A stretch of DNA of 64,000 nucleotides. It comes from Nematostella vectensis. Its lineage: Eukaryota; Cnidaria; Anthozoa; Actiniaria; Edwardsiidae. Under the pieces are notes generated by a model. The model ran no database searches and was not told where the DNA came from. It saw only the letters and a list, made by a program, of their open reading frames with translations. Both the position numbers and the translations under genes were made by a program. Within the stretch, counting starts at the first letter, position 1; every line of letters begins with the position of its first letter. The stretch spans positions 870,001-934,000 of the forward strand of contig NC_064040.1 of assembly GCF_932526225.1 (NCBI RefSeq), in the 5' to 3' direction. Shown one piece after another: positions 51,416 through 63,853 of the stretch.

Positions 51416-52542
51416 TAAAAAAAAATAAAGAAAAAAAAATAGGCTATCAGCGGGAATCGAACCCGGGTCGCTGCGTTAGTAGTCAAGTGCCCGCAACGAA
51501 AGACTAACGTGGCATTGCTGAAGGGAATTGTAATGAAAATTACTTTTAATACTATTGGTATCGTAAACTATCCCAAGCAAAGTCACCATCGGACTGGAGG
51601 TTACATTCGGGAAAAGCTTCAGGGTTACATTCGGGAATTTGTTTTACGAGTGTAACCTCCAAAAGGTTACAATCAATAATTTTTTTCCGAATGTAAATTC
51701 CAAAAAGTAACATTAGGAAAAATAAAACAGTATACTCGGAAAAAAAGGTATATCAATCTATCGAGCGCTATGCTCTATGTTAGAATCTACTTAATCAAGT
51801 TATCCAAGGAATCTAGTTAGTTCTTGTGCGCATAAAATATGTACAGGATCCTGAACAAAGCATGAACACATCAAAGATGCTGAGAGTACATAAAAATGTC
51901 CCTATACCTTCTTTTTATGTCATGACACACCAAGAACAGTATAATTAAGTATCGATATTACAAAAAAAAAATAAAGAAAAAAAATAGGCTATCAGCGGGA
52001 ATCGAACCCGGGTCGCTACGTTAGTAGTCAAGTGCCCGCAACGAAAGACTAACGTGGCATTGCTGAAGGGAATTGTAATGAAAATTACTTTTAATACTAT
52101 TGGTATCGTAAACTATCCCAAGCAAAGTCACCATCAGACTGGAGGTTACATTCGGGAAAAGCTTCAGGGTTACATTCGGGAATTTGTTTTACGAGGGTAA
52201 CCTCCAAAAGGTTACAATCGATAATTTTTTTTCCGAATGTAAATTCCAAAAAGTAACATTAGGAAAAATAAAACAGTATACTCGGAAAAAAGGTATATCA
52301 ATCTATCGAGCGCTATGCTCTATGTTAGAATCTACTTAATCAAGTTATCCAAGGAATCTAGTTAGTTCTTGTGTGCATAAAATATGTACAGGATCCTGAA
52401 CAAAGCATGAGCACATCAAAGATGCTGAGAGTACATAAAAATGTCCCTATACCTTCTTTTTATGTCATGACACACCAAGAACAGTATAATTAAGTATCGA
52501 TATTAAAAAAAAAAATAAAGAAAAAAAAATAGGCTATCAGCG

Positions 52543-53098
52543 GGAATGCAACCCGGGTCGCTGCGTTAGTAGTCAAGTGTCCGCAACGAAAGACTAACGT
52601 GGCATTGCTGAAGGGAATTGTGATGAAAATTACTTTTAATACTATTGGTATCGTAAACTATCCCAAGCAAAGTCACCATCGGACTGGAGGTTACATTCGG
52701 GAAAAGCTTCAGGGTTACATTCGGGAATTTGTTTTACGAGTGTAACCTCCAAAAGGTTACAATCGATAATTTTTTTTTGGAATGTAAATTCCAAAAAGTA
52801 ACATTAGGAAAAATAAAACAGTATACTCGGAAAAAAGGTATATTAATCTATCGAGCGCTATGCTCTATGTTAGAATCTACTTAATCAAGTTATCCAAGAA
52901 ATCTAGTTAGTTCTTGTGTGCATAAAATATGTGCAGGATCCTGAACAAAGCATGACCACATCAAAGATGCTGAGAGTACATAAAAATGTCCCAAAACCTT
53001 CTTTTTATGTCATGACACACCAAGAACAGTATAATTAAGTATCGATATTTAAAAAAAAAATAAAGAAAAAAAAATAGGCTATCAGCGGGAATGCAACC
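52543..53098 (-). other. Pair of GC-swapped B-boxes (52543-52553, 53088-53098)
   Basis: Sixth pair. The first unit has ACTAACG rather than the AATAACG seen in the first members of most other pairs, and private changes (TATTAATC near 52851, CATGACCAC near 52951, CCAAAACC near 52991). Confidence 0.9.
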
Positions 53099-55224
53099 CG
53101 GGTCGCTGCGTTAGTAGTCAAGTGTCCGCAACGAAAGACTAACGTGGCATTGCTGAAGGGAATTGTAATGAAAATTACTTTTAATACTATTGGTATCGTA
53201 AACTATCCCAAGCAAAGTCACCATCGGACTGGAGGTTACATTCGGGAAAAGCTTCAGGGTTACATTCGGGAATTTGTTTTACGAGTGTAACCTCCAAAAG
53301 GTTACAATCGATAATTTTTTTTTGGAATGTAAATTCCAAAAAGTAACATTAGGAAAAATAAAACAGTATACTCGGAAAAAAGGTATATCAATCTATCGAG
53401 CGCTATGCTCTATGTTAGAATCTACTTAATCAAGTTATCCAAGAAATCTAGTTAGTTCTTGTGTGCATAAAATATGTGCAGGATCCTGAACAAAGCATGA
53501 GCACATCAAAGATGCTGAGAGTACATAAAAATGTCCCTATACCTTCTTTTTATGTCATGACACACCAAGAACAGTATAATTAAGTATCGATATTTAAAAA
53601 AAAAATAAAGAAAAAAAATAGGCTATCAGCGGGAATCGAACCCGGGTCGCTGCGTTAGTAGTCAAGTGCCCGCAACGAAAGACTAACGTGGCATTGCTGA
53701 AGGGAATTGTAATGAAAATTACTTTTAATACTATTGGTATCGTAAACTATCCCAAGCAAAGTCACCATCGGACTGGAGGTTACATTCGGGAAAAGCTTCC
53801 GGGTTACATTCGGGACTTTGTTTTACAAGTGTAACCTCCAAAAGGTTACAATCGATAATTTTTTTTTCCGAATGTAAATTCCAAAAGTAACATTAGGAAA
53901 ATAAAACAGTATACTCGGTAAAAAAGGTATATCAATCTATCGAGCGCTATGCTCTATGTTAGAATCTACTTAATCAAGTTATCCAAGGAATCTAGTTAGT
54001 TCTTGTGTGCATAAAATATGTACAGGATCCTGAACAAAGCATGAGCACATCAAAGATGCTGAGAGTACATAAAAATGTCCCTATACCTTCTTTTTATGTC
54101 ATGACACACCAAGAACAGTATAATTAAGTATCGATATTTAAAAAAAAAAAAGAAAAAAAAATAGGCTATCAGCGGGAATCGAACCCGGGTGGCTGCGGTA
54201 GTAGTCAAGTGCCGCAACGAAAGACTAACGTGGCATTGTTGAAGGGAATCGTAATGAAAATTACTTTTAATGCTATTGGTATCGTAAACTATCCCAAGCA
54301 AAGTCAACATCGGACTGGAGGTTACATTCGGGAAAAGCTTCAGGGTTACATTCGGGAATTTGTTTTACGAGTGTAACCTCCAAAAGGTTACAATCAATAA
54401 TTTTTTTTCCGAATGTAAATTCCAAAAAGTAACATTAGGAAAAATAAAACAGTATACTCGGAGAAAAAGGTATATCAATCTATCGAGCGCTATGCTCTAT
54501 GTTAGAATCTACTTAATCAAGTTATCCAAGGAATCTAGTTAGTTCTTGTGTGCATAAAATATGTACAGGATCCTGAACAAAGCATGAGCACATCAAAGAT
54601 GCTGAGAGTACATAAAAATGTCCCTATACCTTCTTTTTATGTCATGACACACCAAGAACAGTATAATTAAGTATCGATATTTAAAAAAAAATAAAGAAAA
54701 AAAAATAGGCTATCAGCGGGAATCGAACCCGGGTCGCTGCGTTTGTAGTCAAGTGCCCGCAACGAAAGACTAACGTGGCATTGCTGAAGGGAATTGTAAT
54801 GAAAATTACTTTTAATACTATTGGTATCGTAAACTATCCCAAGCAAAGTCACCATCGGACTGGAGGTTACATTCGGGAAAAGCTTCCGGGTTACATTCGG
54901 GACTTTGTTTTACAAGTGTAACCTCCAAAAGGTTACAATCGATAATTTTTTTTTCCGAATGTAAATTCCAAAAGTAACATTAGGAAAATAAAACAGTCTA
55001 CTCGGTAAAAAAGGTATATCAATCTATCGAGCGCTATGCTCTATGTTAGAATCTACTTAATCAAGTTATCCAAGGAATCTAGTTAGTTCTTGTGTGCATA
55101 AAATATGTACAGGATCCTGAACAAAGCATGAGCACATCAAAGATGCTGAGAGTACATAAAAATGTCCCTATACCTTCTTTTTATGTCATGACACACCAAG
55201 AACCGTATAATTAAGTATCGATAT

Positions 55225-55655
55225 TTAAAAAAAAAAAAGAAAAAAAAATAGGCTATCAGCGGGAATCGAACCCGGGTGGCTGCGGTAGTAGTCAAGTGTC
55301 CGCAACGAAAGACTAACGTGGCATTGCTGAAGGGAATTGTAATGAAAATTACTTTTAATACTATTGGTATCGTAAACTATCCCAAGCAAAGTCACCATCG
55401 GACTGGAGGTTACATTCGGGAAAAGCTTCAGGGTTACATTCGGGAATTTGTTTTACGAGTGTAACCTCCAAAAGGTTACAATCGATAATTTTTTTTTGGA
55501 ATGTAAATTCCAAAAAGTAACATTAGGAAAAATAAAACAGTATACTCGGAAAAAAGGTATATCAATCTATCGAGCGCTATGCTCTATGTTAGAATCTACT
55601 TAATCAAGTTATCCAAGAAATCTAGTTAGTTCTTGTGTGCATAAAATATGTGCAG
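55225..55655. repeat. Chimeric satellite unit 3
   Basis: It starts as TGGCTGCGGTAGTAG with an intact B-box and changes to GTGTCCGC followed by the TTGGAATGTAAATTCCAA type. The switch lies in or next to GTAGTCAAGTG near 55288-55300, inside the tRNA-like segment. Confidence 0.8.
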
Positions 55656-55770
55656 GATCCTGAACAAAGCATGAGCACATCAAAGATGCTGAGAGTACAT
55701 AAAAATGTCCCTATACCTTCTTTTTATGTCATGACACACCAAGAACAGTATAATTAAGTATCGATATTTA

Positions 55771-58700
55771 AAAAAAAAATAAAGAAAAAAAATAGGCTAT
55801 CAGCGGGAATCGAACCCGGGTCGCTGCGTTAGTAGTCAAGTGCCCGCAACGAAAGACTAACGTGGCATTGCTGAAGGGAATTGTAATGAAAATTACTTTT
55901 AATACTATTGGTATCGTAAACTATCCCAAGCAAAGTCACCATCGGACTGGAGGTTACATTCGGGAAAAGCTTCAGGGTTACATTCGGGAATTTGTTTTAC
56001 GAGTGTAACCTCCAAAAGGTTACAATCAATAATTTTTTTCCGAATGTAAATTCCAAAAAGTAACATTAGGAAAAATAAAACAGTATACTCGGAAAAAAAG
56101 GTATATCAATCTATCGAGCGCTATGCTCTATGTTAGAATCTACTTAATCAAGTTATCCAAGGAATCTAGTTAGTTCTTGTGCGCATAAAATATGTACAGG
56201 ATCCTGAACAAAGCATGAACACATCAAAGATGCTGAGAGTACATAAAAATGTCCCTATACCTTCTTTTTACGTCATGACACACCAAGAACAGTATAATTA
56301 AGTATCGATATTTAAAAAAAAATTAAAGAAAAAAAAAATAGGCTATAAGCGGGAATCGAACCCGGGTAGCTGCGTTAGTAGTCAAGTGCCCGCAACGAAA
56401 GACTAACGTGGCATTGCTGAAGGGAATTGTAATGAAAATTACTTTTAATAATATTGGTATCGTAAACTATCCCAAGCAAAGTCACCATCCGCCTGGAGGT
56501 TACCTTCGGGAAAAGCTTCAGGGTTACATTCGGGAATTTGTTTTACGAGTGCAACCTCCAAAAGGTTACCATCGATAATTTTTTTCCGAATGTAAATTCC
56601 AAAAAGTATCATTAGGAAAAATAAAACAGTATACTCGGAAAAAAAGGTATATCAATCTATCGAGCGCTAAGCTCTATGTTAGAATCTACTTAATCAAGTT
56701 ATCCAAGAAATCTAGTTAGTTCTTGTGTGCATAAAATATGTACAGGATCCTGAACAAATCATGAGCACATCAAAGATGCTGAGAGTACATAAAAATGTCC
56801 CTATACCTTCTTTTTATGTCATGACACACCAAGAACAGTATAATTAAGTATCGATATTTAAAAAAAAATAAAGAAAAAAAAATAAGCTATCAGCGGGAAT
56901 CGAACCCGGGTCGCTGCGTTAGTAGTCAAGTGCCCGCAACGAAAGACTAACGTGGCATTGCTGAAGGGAATTGTAATGAAAATTACTTTTAATACTATTG
57001 GTATCGTAAACTATCCCAAGCAAAGTCACCATCGGACTGGAGGTTACATTCGGGAAAAGCTTCCGGGTTACATTCGGGACTTTGTTTTACAAGTGTAACC
57101 TCCAAAAGGTTACAATCGATAATTTTTTTTCCGAATGTAAATTCCAAAAAGTAACATTAGGAAAATAAAACAGTATACTCGGTAAAAAAGGTATATCAAT
57201 CTATCGAGCGCTATGCTCTATGTTAGAATCTACTTAATCAAGTTATCCAAGGAATCTAGTTAGTTCTTGTGTGCATAAAATATGTACAGGATCCTGAACA
57301 AAGCATGAGCACATCAAAGATGCTGAGAGTACATAAAAATGTCCCTATACCTTCTTTTTACGTCATGACACACCAAGAACAGTATAATTAAGTATCGATA
57401 TTTAAAAAAAAAAAAAGAAAAAAAAATAGGCTATCAGCGGGAATCGAACCCGGGTGGCTGCGGTAGTAGTCAAGTGCCGCAACGAAAGACTAACGTGGCA
57501 TTGTTGAAGGGAATCGTAATGAAAATTACTTTTAATGCTATTGGTATCGTAAACTATCCCAAGCAAAGTCAACATCGGACTGGAGGTTACATTCGGGAAA
57601 AGCTTCAGGGTTACATTCGGGAATTTGTTTTACGAGTGTAACCTCCAAAAGGTTACAATCAATAATTTTTTTTCCGAATGTAAATTCCAAAAAGTAACAT
57701 TAGGAAAAATAAAACAGTATACTCGGAGAAAAAGGTATATCAATCTATCGAGCGCTATGCTCTATGTTAGAATCTACTTAATCAAGTTATCCATGGAATC
57801 TAGTTAGTTCTTGTGTGCATAAAATATGTACAGGATCCTGAACAAAGCATGAGCACATCAAAGATGCTGAGAGTACATAAAAATGTCCCTATACCTTCTT
57901 TTTATGTCATGACACACCAAGAACAGTATAATTAAGTATCGATATTTAAAAAAAAATAAAGAAAAAAAAATAGGCTATAAGCGGGAATCGAACCCGGGTC
58001 GCTGCGTTAGTAGTCAAGTGCCCGCAACGAAAGACTAACGTGGCATTGTTGAAGGAAATTATAATGAAAATTACTTTTAATACTATTGGTATCGTAAACT
58101 ATCCCAAGCAATGTCACCATCGGACTGGAGGTTACATTCGGGAAAAGCTTCAGGGTTACATTCGGGAATTTGTTTTACGAGTGTAACCTCCAAAAGGTTA
58201 CAATCGATAATTTTTTTTCCGAATGTAAATTCCAAAAAGTAACATTAGGAATATAAAACAGTATACTCGGAAAAAAAGGTATATCAATCTATCGAGCGCT
58301 ATGCTCTATGTTAGAATCTACTTAATCAAGTTATCCAAGGAATCTAGTTAGTTCTTGTGTGCATAAAATATGTACAGGATCCTGAACAAAGCATGAGCAC
58401 ATCAAAGATGCTGAGAGTACATAAAAATGTCCCTATACCTTCTTTTTATGTCATGACACACCAAGAACAGTATAATTAAGTATCGTTATTTAAAAAAAAA
58501 TTAAGAAAAAAAAATAGGCTATCAGCGGGAATCGAACCCGGGTCGCTGCGTTAGTAGTCAAGTGCCCGCAACGAAAGACTAACGTGGCATTGCTGAAGGG
58601 AATTGTAATGAAAATTACTTTTAATACTATTGGTATCGTAAACTATCCCAAGCAAAGTCACCATCGGACTGGAGGTTACATTCGGGAAAAGCTTCAGGGT

Positions 58701-60127
58701 TACATTCGGGAATTTGTTTTACGAGTGTAACCTCCAAAAGGTTACAATCAATAATTTTTTTCCGAATGTAAATTCCAAAAAGTAACATTAGGAAAAATAA
58801 AACAGTATACTCGGAAAAAAAGGTATATCAATCTATCGAGCGCTATGCTCTATGTTAGAATCTACTTAATCAAGTTATCCAAGGAATCTAGTTAGTTCTT
58901 GTGCGCATAAAATATGTACAGGATCCTGAACAAAGCATGAACACATCAAAGATGCTGAGAGTACATAAAAATGTGACTATACCTTCTTTTTATGTCATGA
59001 CACACCAAGAACAGTATAATTAAGTATCGATATTTAAAAAAAAAATTAAAGAAAAAAAAAATAGGCTATAAGCGGGAATCGAACCCGGGTAGCTGCGGTA
59101 GTAGTCAAGTGCCCGCAACGAAAGACTAACGTGGCATTGCTGAAGGGAATTGTAATGAAAATTACTTTTAATAATATTGGTATCGTAAACTATCCCAAGC
59201 AAAGTCACCATCCGCCTGGAGGTTACCTTCGGGAAAAGCTTCAGGGTTACATTCGGGAATTTGTTTTACGAGTGCAACCTCCAAAAGGTTACCATCGATA
59301 ATTTTTTTCCGAATGTAAATTCCAAAAAGTATCATTAGGAAAAATAAAACAGTATACTCGGAAAAAAAGGTATATCAATCTATCGAGCGCTATGCTCTAT
59401 GTTAGAATCTACTTAATCAAGTTATCCAAGGAATCTAGTTAGTTCTTGTGCGCATAAAATATGTACAGGATCCTGAACAAAGCATGAACACATCAAAGAT
59501 GCTGAGAGTACATAAAAATGTCCCTATACCTTCTTTGTATGTCATGACACACCAAGAACAGTATAATTAAGTATCGATATTTAAAAAAAAATAATAAAGA
59601 AAAAAAAATAGGCTATCAGCGGGAATCGAACCCGGGTCGCTGCGGTAGTAGTCAAGTGCCTGCAACGAAAGACTAACGTGGCATTGCAGAAGGGAATTGT
59701 AATGAAAATTACTTTTAATACTATTGGTATCGTAAACTATCCCAAGCAAAGTCACCATCGGACTGGAGGTTACATTCGGGAAAAGCTTCAGGGTTACATT
59801 CGGGAATTTGTTTTACGAGTGCAACCTCCAAAAGGTTACCATCGATAACTTTTTTCCGAATGTAAATTCCAAAAAGTAACATTAGGAAAAATAAAACAGT
59901 ATACTCGGAAAAAAAGGTATATCAATCTATCGAGCGCTATGCTCTATGTTAGAATCTACTTAATCAAGTTATCCAAGGAATCTAGTTAGTTCTTGTGTGC
60001 ATAAAATATGTACAGGATCCTGAACAAAGCATGAGCACATCAAAGATGCTGAGAGTACATAAAAATGTCCCTATACCTTCTTTTTATGTCATGACACACC
60101 AAGAACAGTATAATTAAGTATCGATAT
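55771..60127. repeat. Satellite units 55.8-60.1 kb (eight units)
   Basis: Landmarks 56199, 56745, 57289, 57833, 58377, 58921, 59468 and 60015. Units with GTGCGCATAAAAT and CATGAACAC precede units with CATCCGCCTGGAGGTTACC; this pair occurs twice, 2,722-2,723 bp apart (56199/56745 and 58921/59468). Related units lie near 22.7-23.8 and 38.7-39.8 kb. Confidence 0.85.
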
Positions 60128-63100
60128 TAAAAAAAAAAAATTAAAGAAAAAAAAAGGCTATCAGCGGGAATCGAACCCGGGTCGCTGCGTTAGTAGTCAA
60201 GTGCCCGCAACGAAAGACTAACGTGGCATTACTGAAGGGAATTGTAATGAAAATTACTTTTAATACTGTTGGTATCGTAAACTATCCCAAGCAAAGTCAC
60301 CATCGGACTGGAGGTTACATTCGGGAAAAGCTTCAGGGTTACATTCGGGAATTTGTTTTACGAGTGTAACCTCCAAAAGGTTACAATCGATAATTTTTTT
60401 TCCGAATGTAAATTCCAAAAAGTAACATTAGGAAAAATAAAACAGTATACTCGAAAAAAAAAGGTATATCAATCTATCGAGCGCTATGCTCTATGTTAGA
60501 ATCTACTTAATCAAGTTATCCAAGGAATCTAGTTAGTTCTTGTGTGCATAAAATATGTACAGGATCCTGAACAGAGCATGAGCACACCAAAGATGCTGAG
60601 AGTACATAAAAATGTCCCTATACCTTCTTTTTATGTCATGACACACCAAGAACAGTATAATTAAGTATCGATATTAAAAAAAAAAATAAAGAAAAAAAAA
60701 AAAATAGGCTCTTAGCGGGAATCGAACCCGGGTCGCTGCGTTAGTAGTCAAGTGCCCGCAACGAAAGACTAACGTGGCATTACTGAAGGGAATTGTAATT
60801 AAAATTACTTTTATTACTATTGGTATCGTAAACTATCCCAAGCAAAGTTACCATCGGACTGGAGGTTACATTCGGGAAAAGCTTCAGGGTTACATTCGGG
60901 AATTTGTTTTACGAGTGTAACCTCCAAAAGGTTACAATCGATAATTTTTTTTCCGAATGTAAATTCCAAAAAGTAACATTAGGAAAAATAAAACAGTATA
61001 CTCGAAAAAAAGGTATATCAATCTATCGAGCGCTATGCTCTATGTTAGAATCTACTTAATCAAGTTATCCAAGGAATCTAGTTAGTTCTTGTGTGCATAA
61101 AATATGTACAGGATCCTGAACAAAGCATGAGCACATCAAAGATTCTGAGAGTACATAAAAATGTCCCTATACCTTCTTTTTATGTCATGACACACCAAGA
61201 ACAGTATAATTAAGTATCGATATTAAAAAAAAAAAAAAGAAAGAAAGAAAAAAAAAATAGGCTATTAGCGGGAATCGAACCCGGGTCGCTGCGTTAGTAG
61301 TCAAGTGCCCGCAACGAAAGACTAACGTGGCATTACTGAAGGGAATTGTAATGAAAATTACTTTTAATACTATTGGTATCGTAAACTATCCCAAGCAAAG
61401 TCACCATCGGACTGGAGGTTACATTCGGGAAAAGCTTCAGGGTTACATTCGGGAATTTGTTTTACGAGTGTAACCTCCAAAAGGTTACAATCGATAATTT
61501 TTTTTCCGAATGTAAATTCCAAAAAGTAACATTAGGAAAAATAAAACAGTATACTCGGAAAAAAGGTATATCAATCTATCGAGCGCTATGCTCTATGTTA
61601 GAATCTACTTAATCAAGTTAACTAAGGAATCTAGTTAGTTCTTGTGTGCATAAAATATGTACAGGATCCTGAACAAAGCATGAGCACATCAAAGATGCTG
61701 AGAGTACATAAAAATGTCCGTATACCTTCTTTTTATGTCATGACACACCAAGAACAGTATAATTAAGTATCGATATTACAAAAAAAAAAATAAAGAAAAA
61801 AAATAGGCTATCAGCGGGAATCGAACCCGGGTCGCTACGTTAGTAGTCAAGTGCCCGCAACGAAAGACTAACGTGGCATTGCTGAAGGGAATTGTAATGA
61901 AAATTACTTTTAATACTATTGGTATCGTAAACTATGCCAAGCAAAGTCACCATCAGACTGGAGGTTACATTCGGGAAAAGCTTCAGGGTTACATTCGGGA
62001 ATTTGTTTTACGAGGGTAACCTCCAAAAGGTTACAATCGATAATTTTTTTTCCGAATGTAAATTCCAAAAAGTAACATTAGTAAAAATAAAACAGTATAC
62101 TCGAAAAATAGGTATATCAATCTATCGAGCGCTATGCTCTATGTTAGAATCTACTTAATCAAGTTAACCAAGGAATCTAGTTAGTTCTTGTGTGCATAAA
62201 ATATGTACAGGATCCTGAACAAAGCAAGAGCACATCAAAGATGCTGAGAGTACATAAAAATGTCCCTATACCTTCTTTTTATGTCATGACACACCAAGAA
62301 CAGTATAATTAAGTATCGATATTAAAAAAAAAAAAAGAAAGAAAGAAAAAAAAATAGGCTTTTAGCGGGAATCGAACCCGGGTCGCTGCGTTAGTAGTCA
62401 AGTGCCCGCAACGAAAGACTAACGTGGCATTACTGAAGGGAATAGTAATGAAAATTACTTTTAATACTATTGGTATCGTAAACTATCCCAAGCAAAGTCA
62501 CCATCGGACTGGAGGTTACATTCGGGAAAAGCTTCAGGGTTACATTCGGGAATTTGTTTTACGAGTGTAACCTCCAAAAGGTTACAATCGATAATTTTTT
62601 TTCCGAATGTAAATTCCAAAAAGTAACATTAGGAAAAATAAAACAGTATACTCGGAAAAAAGATATATCAATCTATCGAGCGCTATGCTCTATGTTAGAA
62701 TCTACTTAATCAAGTTAACTAAGGAATCTAGTTAGTTCTTGTGTGCATAAAATATGTACAGGATCCTGAACAAAGCATGAGCACATCAAAGATGCTGAGA
62801 GTACATAAAAATGTCCGTATACCTTCTTTTTATGTCATGACACACCAAGAACAGTATAATTAAGTATCGATATTACAAAAAAAAAAAATAAAGAAAAAAA
62901 ATAGGCTATCAGCGGAAATCGAACCCGGGTCGCTACGTTAGTAGTCAAGTGCCCGCAACGAAAGACTAACGTGGCATTGTTGAAGGGAATTGTAATGAAA
63001 ATTACTTTTAATACTATTGGTATCGTAAACTATGCCAAGCAAAGTCACCATCAGACTGGAGGTTACATTCGGGAAAAGCTTCAGGGTTACATTCGGGAAT

Positions 63101-63853
63101 TTGTTTTACGAGGGTAACCTCCAAAAGGTTACAATCGATAATTTTTTTTTCCGAATGTAAATTCCAAAAAGTAACATTAGGAAAAATAAAACAGTATACT
63201 CGGAAAAAAAGGTATATCAATCTATCGAGCGCTATGCTCTATGTTAGAATCTACTTAATCAAGTTATCCAAGGAATCTAGTTAGTTCTTGTGTGCATAAA
63301 ATATGTACAGGATCCTGAACAAAGCATGAGCACATCAAAGATGCTGAGAGTACATACAAATGTCCCTATACCTTCTTTTTATGTCATGACACACCAAGAA
63401 CAGTATAATTAAGTATCGATATTTAAAAAAAAATAAAGAAAAAAAAATAGGCTATCAGCGGGAATGCAACCCGGGTCGCTGCGTTAGTAGTCAAGTGTCC
63501 GCAACGAAAGAATAACGTGGCATTGCTGAAGGGAATTGTAATGAAAATTACTTTTAATACTATTGGTATCGTAAACTATCCCAAGCAAAGTCACCATCGG
63601 ACTGGAGGTTACATTCGGGAAAAGCTTCAGGGTTACATTCGGGAATTTGTTTTACGAGTGTAACCTCCAAAAGGTTACAATCGATAATTTTTTTTTGGAA
63701 TGTAAATTCCAAAAAGTAACATTAGGAAAAATAAAACAGTATACTCGGAAAAAAGGTATATCAATCTATCGAGCGCTATGCTCTATGTTAGAATCTACTT
63801 AATCAAGTTATCCAAGAAATCTAGTTAGTTCTTGTGTGCATAAAATATGTGCA
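60128..63853. repeat. Satellite units 60.1-63.9 kb, types of the left end return
   Basis: Landmarks 60562, 61111, 61664, 62210, 62761 and 63310. GGCTCTTAGCGGG (near 60712 and 2495), GTAATTAAAATTAC (60796 and 2584), AAGATTCTGAGAG (61138 and 2927), TCGAAAAATAGG with GCAAGAGCAC (62102-62228 and 3340-3468) and AGAAAGAAAG tracts link this stretch to 2.4-4.1 kb. Spacings of 549-553 bp reflect expanded A-tracts. Confidence 0.85.
63461..63471 (-). other. GC-swapped B-box, window-edge copy
   Basis: Thirteenth swapped box, with GTGTCCGC and AATAACG like the first members of other pairs. Its expected partner would lie just beyond the right edge. Confidence 0.9.

Larger units (their letters stand above)
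51416..55770. repeat. Satellite units 51.4-55.8 kb (eight units, one chimeric)
   Basis: Landmarks 51846, 52391, 52936, 53481, 54025, 54568, 55112 and 55655. From 52391 to 55112 the units follow 18375-21097 at offset 34,015-34,016, so this is a further copy of most of the seven-unit block without its long unit. Confidence 0.85.
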
